Source: Acidimicrobiales bacterium (GTDB lineage Bacteria; Actinomycetota; Acidimicrobiia; Acidimicrobiales; SHLQ01). Taken from it: a stretch of DNA of 9,051 nucleotides. The DNA lies in contig JABDJW010000288.1 in the NCBI GenBank assembly GCA_013002375.1, positions 1-9,051 of the forward strand, read 5' to 3'. Positions 1-7,128 of this stretch are shown here, in pieces. The position numbers and the translations under genes are program-made. Under the pieces are notes generated by a model. It was not told the DNA's origin. It ran no database searches and worked only from the letters and a program-made list of their open reading frames with translations. The number at the start of each line of letters is the position of its first letter. Position 1 is the stretch's first letter.

Positions 1-986
1 ACCTCGATGGCCAGCCGCCGGAGAACTTGTTCCATGGCGCGGTTCTGGAACGCCTCCATCGCTTCGTTGGCCGCGCTGATCTTGTCGCGATACGGCTTGG
101 CATCGCCGCCCCAGTTTTCTTTCTTGCCCTTCGACCCCGCCCGCTTGAACGGGCTCTGCAGCAGCCGGAGCCGTTCGAGTTCCTGATCGGCATCGAGAAT
201 TCGGTTGGCGGCCGGTTCGACCGAATCGAGCAACACCTTGGCCAGGGCATCGTCTTCGTCGGTGCACGCCGACCGCATGGTCGCGACCTCGCGGATGACG
301 TCGAGCAGGGGTTCCCAGTCCAGCGGTTCGAGCACCGGGGCCTCGACCGCCGCGAAATCGACGATGCGATCCCAGTTCTGGTCGAAGGCGATCGCGATCT
401 GGCGCAGGCTGTACTTCGTGCCGGCCCGTTGCCGGCTGTGCAGACGAATGCGGAGGTGCATGGCTCGGAGGAGCAGCGGCTCGATGTCCTCCCGGCTCAG
501 GAGTTCGTCGAGAAACTGCGACCAGCGCCGTTCCGCCTCGAGCAGCGATTGGACTTCATCGAGCACTTCGACCCGGGGCGGCACGCCTACCTCGGTCGGA
601 TGCTCGGAGAGCATGCGGTAGGCAAAGGCATGCAGGGTCGAGATTGCCGCACCGTCGAGATCGACCAGTGCTTGTTCACACAATGCTCGCTTCTTGGCGC
701 CGGCTGCTCCTTCGGCGTCGAGGGAGGCCCGAGCTTCTTCGAACCGGGTGCGGACCCGGTCGCGCAATTCGGCCGCTGCGGCCTCGGTGAAGGTGATCGC
801 CGCGAGATCGGTCAGACGAGCCCGGTCCGACAACACCAGTTCGACGATGCGGCCGACGAGAGCTTGGGTCTTGCCGGTGCCCGCACCGGCTTCGACGAAG
901 AGGGTTCGGTCGAGCCCATCGCGCGCGATGAGCTGGCGGGCCGCCTGATCGACGGGAACGCGGTTGCCTTGCCTCTCGTCGATCAT
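1..986 (-). CDS. AddA/RecB-like UvrD-family (SF1) ATP-dependent helicase, N-terminal part; runs off the left edge
   Basis: This is the 3'-to-5' DNA helicase subunit expected to power an AddAB-type end-resection complex in the cytoplasm. About 328 residues are visible in an uninterrupted frame with no stop before the window edge. In order they show a Q-motif-like segment (residues 12-23, DQAARQLIARD), Walker A (GAGTGKT, 34-40), motif Ia (ITFTEAAAAELRDR, 64-77) and a motif resembling TLHAF (117-121). A charged helical region with no further motif recognised follows. Motifs II-VI and any C-terminal nuclease lie outside the window. The ATG (986-984) overlaps the stop of the AddB-like gene as ATGA, and a GAGG at 991-994 sits four bases upstream, so translational coupling is very likely. 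The wording around Walker A is of the AddA/RecB type rather than the UvrD1/PcrA type. The family call is firm; assignment to AddA over another RecB-like helicase rests largely on the neighbour. Confidence 0.9.
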   Translation of the reverse strand, partial: MIDERQGNRVPVDQAARQLIARDGLDRTLFVEAGAGTGKTQALVGRIVELVLSDRARLTDLAAITFTEAAAAELRDRVRTRFEEARASLDAEGAAGAKKRALCEQALVDLDGAAISTLHAFAYRMLSEHPTEVGVPPRVEVLDEVQSLLEAERRWSQFLDELLSREDIEPLLLRAMHLRIRLHSRQRAGTKYSLRQIAIAFDQNWDRIVDFAAVEAPVLEPLDWEPLLDVIREVATMRSACTDEDDALAKVLLDSVEPAANRILDADQELERLRLLQSPFKRAGSKGKKENWGGDAKPYRDKISAANEAMEAFQNRAMEQVLRRLAIE

Positions 987-3900
987 GATGCCTCGGCCTC
1001 ACCGGTGCGATGACGGGTCAGATCGAGGTGGACCTGCACCGAAGGATCGGCACTGGTGTTCTCGGCGATCACACCACGGCCGGCGGGACAGACCCGATCG
1101 AATTCGCAGAAGGTGCAGTTGTCGTGGTTCGCGCGGAAGGCATCGTAGGTACCGGGTGCCATCGGAAAGATGCCGGCCTCGATACCCCGCACGATGGCGC
1201 CGACGATCTCCCGGAAGCGGCGCCGGTTCTCGTCGGTGAGGTCGAAGTCGCGCACCTCGAACTTCCCCGCCGTCGAGATGTACCAGTAGGCGGCCTGGGC
1301 GGCTTCGGTGCCGAAGCGCTGCTGCACCGCCTCGGCGTACAGGCCGAGTTGGAGGCGCCGACCAGCGACGACCGGGTCGAGCCTGAGCTCCCGGGCCGGG
1401 AACGCCTTTCCCGTCTTGTAGTCGAGCACGATCGGTATGCCATCGGCGTCCAGGTCGACCCGGTCGGCGATGCCTCGGAACCGCACGATACGTTCGGCGC
1501 CGACATCGATGGTGACCGCCGGCTCATCATCGAAGCCGAAACGCATCTCGACCGCTTCGGGCACCGCGCCGGCCCTGGTCCGATTGGCATTGTCCTCGCT
1601 CAGCCAGCGCTCGAGATCGGCCAACAGCTGTTCTCGTTGCATCCGCCACAGCAACGATTTGCCGGTTTTGCCCGCCTGCTCGTACTCGTCGAAGCGGTCG
1701 TGGGCGATCTGCAGCAGCCGATCGCGATCGGCCGACGACCACTCCTGACCGGGCTGAGGCCGTTCGGCGCGATCGAGCGCAACGACCGGTGCCAGGAAAT
1801 CCTCGAGGATCTGGTGGACCAGGCTGCCCCGATCGAGCGCCGACATCTCCATGATCTCGTCCGGGCGTTCGACTTCGCCCAGCTCGAGCAGGTAGCCGAG
1901 GAAGTACCGCATCGGGCAGGTCGCCCAGGTTTCGAGCCGGCTGGACGACAACGTGCGCTCGTCGGGGCTGGGCACGTCGATCGACCGCAGATCGCCGTCG
2001 AATCGGGTGAACTCTCGCGCCTGTCGAGACCGCAGAAGACCGAGACCGGCCCGCAGGTCGGGTTCGGATTCGATGACCGCATGCTCGGCCGGATCGATAC
2101 TGGCCAGGAGATCGCGGCGCAACGAGGCCAGATCGCGTTCGACGAGCGTGGCCGGAGTCGGCGCGACATCGAGACCGTGGGAGAACGACTCGAGAAAGGT
2201 CGTGAGCGGGTGATCGCGCAGATCGATGCCAGCATCGGTCGTCGACCGCTCGAAGCGCCGGGCCCAGGTCTTCGTCGTCAGGGGCGGGCCACCGGGTCGG
2301 GTCGATTCGCCGACCGCCTCGAGCAGCCACCGCGAAGGGGTGCGAAGCCGCCCGGTTCGGTGATCGCCGGCCGGCGCGATCATGATTCGCTCCTGGTGTC
2401 CGGCGGCCAGGGCGGCCAGCAAGTGCCGGCGTTGCCGAGCGACGCTGTCGCCCCGGAGGACCAGTTCGCCCCGGACGGCGACGCCCCGTTCGGCGTCGGG
2501 CAGTAACGAATCCTCGCGATGCGGGGTCGGGCAGATCCCCTCGGCCAGGCCCAAGATGATCATGACGTCGACGTCGAGTCCCGCGGCGGCGCTCAGCGGC
2601 GCGAGGAGCACCCCTTCGCCGAAGCGTCCGATCCGGCCGGCCGGCTTGTCGAGCTCGTGCTGCACCGCTCGGTGGAAGATCGAGTAGTCGGCACCAGGGT
2701 CGACCGGGTCGAGCACGCTGAGGCGGTCGAATATCGCGTCGACGGCATCGGCTGCGTCGCGCTCCACCTCGGGCCAATTGGTCCGCTGGTTGACGGGTGG
2801 CAGGAGCGTGGCCAGAAGGTCCTTGATCCACGCCGAGCGTTCCCGCCAGGTCGTGGGGATCGAGGCTGGATCCAGGCGGGTGCTGAGGGCATCGACGAAC
2901 GCGGCGAGCCGGGTCGTTTCGTCGACGGTCCGACCGAGCGCGGCGATGTACCCGGGCGAGCGCTCCTGCTCGGTTGCTTCCGCGATGCGGCCGTCGGTGG
3001 CCTCGAGGTAGCGGCCGAGCTTGTGCTCCCAGTCGACGACGCCGCCCACGACGCCGGCCAAGCGAGAGATCTTGTCCCAGACCGTCGGGGTGACCCGTGC
3101 GCCGCTGAGGTCGCGGAGTGGCCCGGCGGCGACGAAATCGATGACCGCCTGGCGCCGGAACCGATCGGAAGGGCGGTCGTCCGCGCCGGAGAGTTCGAAG
3201 AGCCGGACGACGATCCGGCCAACCATCGTGTCGGCCAGCCGTCGACTCGCCGGACCGTTGTGCGCCACGCCGGCCGCCTGGAACTGCTCATGCAGGACGC
3301 GGGCGTAGGGGTCGACCGTCGGGTACAAGATCGCCATGCGATCGAACGACGCGCCCCGCTCGGCCCGCTCGAGCACCAGACGCAGGGCCGCCCGGACTTC
3401 CTCATCGGGATCGGCGACCGACAGTACCGAGCTGGGCGGGGCAGGCCGGACGGCGAGGCCGTGCTCGGCCTCGCCGACCAGCTGACGCATGACCGGGCTC
3501 AGGGCATCGGCGTCGGCCCGACCGGTGATACCGACGACCGCCTCGACGACGGTCTCCTTGCTGAGGGCATGGAGCAGCTCACCGAGCGCCGGCGACAGGT
3601 CTTCGACGAGATGGAGCACGATGGTGCCGAGCCCCGCGCCGTCGGCCGAGCCCGTGCGCAGGGCATCGATCGCCGCTCGGGCCAGGTCGTCCTCGTCGTG
3701 GTAGTCGGCCAGCGCTCCGTCGACCGACCGGTACACCTGCACCAGTTCGCGGGTACGAGCCGATTCGCTGGCCGCCAAGAGTTCGATCGTCGCGGGGTCG
3801 GCCCGGCTCAGCTCGCCGTAGAGACGAGCGACGGCCAACTCGGTCGAGACGTGCCCCTTGACCCGGTGGAAGAAGCCGGTGTCGGCGGCCAGGACCGAAC

Positions 3901-4210
3901 GAACCGCCGCGCCGAGTACCGGATTGCTCAGTGGAGCCGTGCCGGATTCGGCCATGAGTTCTGCCCCGAGTCGAGCCGCCAGCTGATACGGCGTGGCGAA
4001 CCAGACATTGACGAGCCCGCGCCGGCCATGCTCGCCGAGCGCCGTCGATGCCAACAACCGGCGCGCGGCCAACCCGGCCTGGTTCGAGGGGACCACCACG
4101 GTGACGGGAGCCAGGCGATCTTCGGCCTGGGCGGCATCGATGATGGCCCGTAGGGCGCGCATGGCCGACCGACCAAATGGGACGAAATGAGGGGGTCGGG
4201 TGGACGCCAT
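983..4210 (-). CDS. AddB-like helicase-nuclease subunit with PD-(D/E)XK nuclease and Fe-S staple
   Basis: This is the predicted second subunit of a double-strand-break resection complex that degrades DNA ends and prepares them for RecA. It has 1075 residues from the ATG at 4210. The N-terminal half resembles an SF1 helicase, but the Walker A site is replaced by VVPSNQAGLAARRLL (about 36-51), which lacks the GxGKT lysine, so this motor should be dead as in many AddB proteins. The C-terminal third is a RecB-family nuclease: H799 (in GSLVHQILE), D916 (ADRVD) and D930-Y931-K932 (LDYKTG), with a QLGLY motif after them. C765 plus C1032-X2-C1035-X5-C1041 frame the nuclease and match the CX2CX5C iron-sulphur staple known from Bacillus AddB. 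A GTG at 4225 would add MCCSA; I prefer the ATG because family proteins begin shortly before a VPFGR-like segment. Neither start has a clear Shine-Dalgarno site. The gap to the upstream gene is about 56-71 bp, with a weak -10-like TACTAT at 4251-4256 (minus strand), so the gene may have its own promoter. Confidence 0.9.
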   Translation of the reverse strand: MASTRPPHFVPFGRSAMRALRAIIDAAQAEDRLAPVTVVVPSNQAGLAARRLLASTALGEHGRRGLVNVWFATPYQLAARLGAELMAESGTAPLSNPVLGAAVRSVLAADTGFFHRVKGHVSTELAVARLYGELSRADPATIELLAASESARTRELVQVYRSVDGALADYHDEDDLARAAIDALRTGSADGAGLGTIVLHLVEDLSPALGELLHALSKETVVEAVVGITGRADADALSPVMRQLVGEAEHGLAVRPAPPSSVLSVADPDEEVRAALRLVLERAERGASFDRMAILYPTVDPYARVLHEQFQAAGVAHNGPASRRLADTMVGRIVVRLFELSGADDRPSDRFRRQAVIDFVAAGPLRDLSGARVTPTVWDKISRLAGVVGGVVDWEHKLGRYLEATDGRIAEATEQERSPGYIAALGRTVDETTRLAAFVDALSTRLDPASIPTTWRERSAWIKDLLATLLPPVNQRTNWPEVERDAADAVDAIFDRLSVLDPVDPGADYSIFHRAVQHELDKPAGRIGRFGEGVLLAPLSAAAGLDVDVMIILGLAEGICPTPHREDSLLPDAERGVAVRGELVLRGDSVARQRRHLLAALAAGHQERIMIAPAGDHRTGRLRTPSRWLLEAVGESTRPGGPPLTTKTWARRFERSTTDAGIDLRDHPLTTFLESFSHGLDVAPTPATLVERDLASLRRDLLASIDPAEHAVIESEPDLRAGLGLLRSRQAREFTRFDGDLRSIDVPSPDERTLSSSRLETWATCPMRYFLGYLLELGEVERPDEIMEMSALDRGSLVHQILEDFLAPVVALDRAERPQPGQEWSSADRDRLLQIAHDRFDEYEQAGKTGKSLLWRMQREQLLADLERWLSEDNANRTRAGAVPEAVEMRFGFDDEPAVTIDVGAERIVRFRGIADRVDLDADGIPIVLDYKTGKAFPARELRLDPVVAGRRLQLGLYAEAVQQRFGTEAAQAAYWYISTAGKFEVRDFDLTDENRRRFREIVGAIVRGIEAGIFPMAPGTYDAFRANHDNCTFCEFDRVCPAGRGVIAENTSADPSVQVHLDLTRHRTGEAEAS

Positions 4211-4281
4211 GGCGGAACAGCACACTAGGTGCGAAATCCGCGGTTTCCTAATAGTAGAGCCGACCCCGGAACCGGTTTGAG
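4211..4281. other. Short gap between the c-di-GMP receptor gene and the AddB-like gene
   Basis: This minus-strand gap of 71 bases (56 if the GTG at 4225 is the AddB start) holds no terminator hairpin with a U-tract. The only promoter-like signal is TACTAT (minus strand, 4256-4251) with a poor -35 candidate. The two genes could therefore be co-transcribed, or addB may start from a weak local promoter. An AACCGGTT palindrome at 4270-4277 has no flanking symmetry. Confidence 0.35.
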
Positions 4282-7026
4282 CTATGAGGTGTCGGCAGTC
4301 TGACCGCTGTAGAGGTTGGTGGCGGCGAATCCGGTCATCGGCCGGCCCAACAGGTAACCCTGGGCCAGGTCACAGCCGAGCTCGGCCAGCTTGCGCAGCT
4401 GATCGGCCCCTTCGATGCCCTGTGCTGCGACATCCATGTCCAGCGCCTCGGCCAGGCCGACGATTGCGGCGACGATGGCCTGCACTTCTTCGCTGTGGAC
4501 GACATCTTCGATGAAGAGGCGGTCGATCTTGAGGCTCGAGATCGGGAGCTCCCGGAGATAGGAGAGCGACGAGTAGCCACTGCCGAAATTGTCGATGCTG
4601 ATGTGCACGCCGAGCTCGTCGAGTTCGGCCAACGTGGTTCGGCCACCGTGTTGATTCGCGAGCAGGACCTTCTCGGTCACTTCGATGATCAAATGGTCGG
4701 CCGGGGCGCCGGTACGGTCGAGAATCTCGGCCACGCGGGCGGAGAAGTCCGGTTGGGTGAGCTCGGTGCCCGAGACGTTCAACGACAAGGAGATGTCGGC
4801 ACTGATGTCGGAGTCGACCCATGTCCTGATCTGGCGGCATCCGGTTTCGAGCACCCACAGGCCGAGCCGCGAGATCAGGCCGTATTCCTCGGCCACGGGC
4901 AGGAAGTAGCCGGGACTGACGATGCCCTCACCCGGGCGGTTCCAGCGCACGAGGCCCTCGAAGCCCCGCAAGCCGCCACCCACCCCGAACACCGGCTGAT
5001 ACCAGAGTTCGAGTTCACCGTTGTCGATTGCGACATCGAGGTCGTCGGCGGTCCGGCGGCGTTCGTCGAGCCACTCGCTCATCGATTCCTCGAACAACAC
5101 CGTGTGCCCGACATCGTCGGTCTGCGCCTTGCTCAGGGCCATCTCGGCCTGTTCGAGCAGGGTGTGGGGGTCGGCCCCCGCGGCGCTGACCACCACGCCG
5201 GCTGCGGAGGTGAGGTCGATCGAGAACTCGTTGGCCAAGAACGGATCGCTGAGGGCGTCGAGCACCCGTTCGCCGAGCTCGATCGCCGAGACTTCGGTCG
5301 GCATGCCGGCGGCCAGGCAGCCGAACTCGCCACCGGAGAGCCGGGCGACGACCGCGCCGGGACCCATCTCCTTGCGGATCCGCTCGGCCGCCTCGATCAG
5401 GGTGCGGTCGCCGGTGGCGCGATCGTGCGCTTCGTTCACCTCGAGCAGTCCCTGCAAGCTGAACCGCAGCACGCCGAGGCTGGTGACGTCCGACGTCGCC
5501 GAAACCCGCTCGATCTCGTCGAGCAGCACCATTTGGTTGGCCAGACCGGTCAGCGAATCATGGGTGTCCTGGTAGGTCATGCGCTGTTCGGCCCAGTCGC
5601 GCTGCAGGACGAGGGCGGTCAGGGTACTGCAGACCTCCATGACGGGGTCGCGCAACTCGTCGAGCGCCGAATCGATGCCACCACCGGGCACGATCCACGC
5701 CGATGGGTGCTCGTCACCGGGCCGCCGCACCGCGTGGGCCGCTTCGTTCTTCGGATCGTCGACCACGATGGTGTGATCGACGCCGAGCTGGTCGGCGGCC
5801 ACTGCGCCGATGGCCAGGAAGACCTCTTCGCGAGAGTGGCCATCGTTGATGTCGCGGACGATGCCGTGCAGCCGCGCGTCGCTGGCCGCGGTCTCCCGCA
5901 TGGTGATGGCCAGCCGCCCGAACGATTCAGCCATGTCGGCCAACTCGTCCCGGCCCGAGACCGACAGGGGTGTCTGTCCGCCGCTCTGGGCGAACGCCAC
6001 CATCTGGTCGCGCGTCTCCCGGATGCGGGTCAGCATGAGATTGGCCATGAAACCGGCAAACAAGATGGTGCCGACCGAGAGGGCGATCGCGGCGCCGACG
6101 GCGAGATTCGAATCGCTCCACCCCTGGCTCTGCGTTCGATTCACCGACTTCTGCAGCTGCTGCTGGCTCGCGCCGACCCCGCCCTCGAGTTCGATCCGCC
6201 AGTCATTGGCCATGCTGCGCCATTCACCGGGGGTCAGGCCGAGATCGCCCGGTTCGATACCGACCCGGATCATGTTGCGGATTTCCTGGAGTGAGGCCCG
6301 AGGACGCAAGGTGGTGAGCGCGGCCTCGGTGCCGAGCACGTTGGCAGCCTGGCTGATGCCAATCGCCTGACCAATGGCCGCTTCGATCGCGTCGACGTTC
6401 AGGGCTCCGTCGAGCCAGCTCCCGGCGTGGAGAGCACTCTCGATCGTAATCTGCTCGACCATCTGCGCCGATCGGGCCCGAACGATCGCGTCATAGCTGG
6501 CCATCTCACCGGCGAGCTCGCCCGTCTCGACCAGGTTGAGTTGCGCTTCGAGCGCCTCGCTCAGCAGGCTGTTGACATAGGCGTATCGATCGCGCACCTG
6601 GAGCCCAGATCGTTCCCGGTCGACGATTTGTTGGCGGGCCGCCATCAGCGACTCGACGGTTGCCAAGGCCTCACCGACCTGGTTGCGGACCGAGGTGGGC
6701 CACGATCCGCCGGCCGCGCCGAACCGCTCCCAGGCCAGCGCCAGCCGTTGATCGGACTCGGTCTGCGATTCCCGCACCGACTTCCCCCGGAAGAGCGACG
6801 AGTTCTCATTCGGTTCGGGCCGGGGCGAATCGACGTAGATCGCCGACACCAACGCCTCGATGTCGAGCGCGTCGGTCAGATCACCGATGGCGAGGGTGAC
6901 GTCGGCGATGGCTGCCGCCCGTCCGGCCTCCAGGGGTTCGCTGCGAACACCGCGCGCGAAGGACGCGGCGAAGCCCCCCATGACAAGCAGGGGCAGCAAC
7001 AACAGCAAGGCCAATCGTTTCGCCAT
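4282..7026 (-). CDS. Membrane NIT-HAMP-GGDEF-EAL protein with degenerate catalytic motifs; probable c-di-GMP receptor
   Basis: This is a 914-residue inner-membrane signalling protein. Order: TM helix (about 5-22), extracytoplasmic helical domain resembling the NIT nitrate/nitrite-sensing fold (about 25-300), TM helix (308-333), HAMP (about 333-385), a weak GAF-like segment (about 390-475), GGDEF (about 485-640) and EAL (about 660-900). The GGDEF site reads SGGEF (564-568), the metal-binding DxD is S523/Q525, and the I-site RxxD is absent, so cyclase activity is not expected. In the EAL domain, EAL is EGL (690-692), DDFGTG is DNFGSG (D812, N813) and AEGVE is AQGIE (Q869). E690, N750, E782, D812, K833, E872 and Q889 remain. 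Loss of the second loop-6 aspartate and of the general-base glutamate suggests little or no phosphodiesterase activity with ligand binding possibly kept. I chose the ATG at 7026 because GGAG lies six bases upstream; an adjacent GTG at 7029 is possible. The reading frame is intact, so this is not a pseudogene. The ligand of the sensor is unknown. Confidence 0.92.
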   Translation of the reverse strand: MAKRLALLLLLPLLVMGGFAASFARGVRSEPLEAGRAAAIADVTLAIGDLTDALDIEALVSAIYVDSPRPEPNENSSLFRGKSVRESQTESDQRLALAWERFGAAGGSWPTSVRNQVGEALATVESLMAARQQIVDRERSGLQVRDRYAYVNSLLSEALEAQLNLVETGELAGEMASYDAIVRARSAQMVEQITIESALHAGSWLDGALNVDAIEAAIGQAIGISQAANVLGTEAALTTLRPRASLQEIRNMIRVGIEPGDLGLTPGEWRSMANDWRIELEGGVGASQQQLQKSVNRTQSQGWSDSNLAVGAAIALSVGTILFAGFMANLMLTRIRETRDQMVAFAQSGGQTPLSVSGRDELADMAESFGRLAITMRETAASDARLHGIVRDINDGHSREEVFLAIGAVAADQLGVDHTIVVDDPKNEAAHAVRRPGDEHPSAWIVPGGGIDSALDELRDPVMEVCSTLTALVLQRDWAEQRMTYQDTHDSLTGLANQMVLLDEIERVSATSDVTSLGVLRFSLQGLLEVNEAHDRATGDRTLIEAAERIRKEMGPGAVVARLSGGEFGCLAAGMPTEVSAIELGERVLDALSDPFLANEFSIDLTSAAGVVVSAAGADPHTLLEQAEMALSKAQTDDVGHTVLFEESMSEWLDERRRTADDLDVAIDNGELELWYQPVFGVGGGLRGFEGLVRWNRPGEGIVSPGYFLPVAEEYGLISRLGLWVLETGCRQIRTWVDSDISADISLSLNVSGTELTQPDFSARVAEILDRTGAPADHLIIEVTEKVLLANQHGGRTTLAELDELGVHISIDNFGSGYSSLSYLRELPISSLKIDRLFIEDVVHSEEVQAIVAAIVGLAEALDMDVAAQGIEGADQLRKLAELGCDLAQGYLLGRPMTGFAATNLYSGQTADTS

Positions 7027-7060
7027 CACCTACTCCGTCGGCCACCGCGGGGAGCGACGT

Positions 7061-7071
7061 AATGGTCCATT
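7061..7071. repeat. 11-bp odd palindrome AATGG-T-CCATT in the divergent promoter region
   Basis: The five-base arms are perfectly complementary around a single central T. The site overlaps the place where a -10 region for the minus-strand receptor gene would fall. It is locally AT-rich in an otherwise very GC-rich window. It could be a repressor or activator half-site pair, but an 11-mer palindrome can arise by chance. Confidence 0.3.
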
Positions 7072-7101
7072 CGACCTACCCGCAAAAACTTGCTCACCCC
7101 G

Positions 7102-7111
7102 GGCGATCGCC
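7102..7111. repeat. 10-bp perfect palindrome GGCGATCGCC upstream of the lipoprotein gene
   Basis: This perfect ten-base palindrome ends 17 bases before the lipoprotein ATG. It may be an operator. GATCG words are common throughout this window because of codon bias, so the significance is modest even though this copy lies in non-coding DNA. Confidence 0.25.
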
Positions 7112-7128
7112 GGTCCGATAGGGAGGCC

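Larger units (their letters stand above)
7027..7128. promoter_or_regulatory. Divergent intergenic region, presumed promoters of the c-di-GMP receptor gene and the lipoprotein gene
   Basis: These 102 bases separate two divergent start codons and must hold both promoters unless one gene is read through. On the minus strand a TTGCGG (7080-7085) lies 15-17 bases from weak -10 candidates at 7057-7064, followed by GGAG before the ATG at 7026. On the plus strand a GGGAGG (7121-7126) directly precedes the ATG at 7129 with unusually short spacing. No plus-strand -35/-10 pair with normal spacing is convincing. Two short palindromes, AATGGTCCATT (7061-7071) and GGCGATCGCC (7102-7111), are possible operators. 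The location is certain; the individual boxes are tentative. Confidence 0.45.

Noticed and set aside
27..1013. Plus-strand open frame (328 codons) opposite the helicase gene
   Set aside because: It lies exactly antisense to the Walker A-bearing helicase, and its product resembles nothing.
1010..2506. Plus-strand open frame (498 codons) opposite the nuclease domain
   Set aside because: It is a mirror of the nuclease-encoding strand, which carries the catalytic residues and the Fe-S cysteines.
2519..4153. Long plus-strand open frame (544 codons) opposite the AddB-like gene
   Set aside because: It is a shadow of the AddB-like coding frame with no family signature, and the opposite strand has conserved motifs throughout.
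4495..6294. Long open frame (599 codons) on the plus strand opposite the GGDEF-EAL gene
   Set aside because: It is antisense to a gene with clear domains, and its translation is low in recognisable motifs. It reflects GC-rich codon bias.
4282..7026. Degenerate catalytic motifs considered as signs of a decaying pseudogene
   Set aside because: The frame is uninterrupted over 914 residues, all domains are full length, and many EAL pocket residues are kept. That fits a specialised receptor better than decay.
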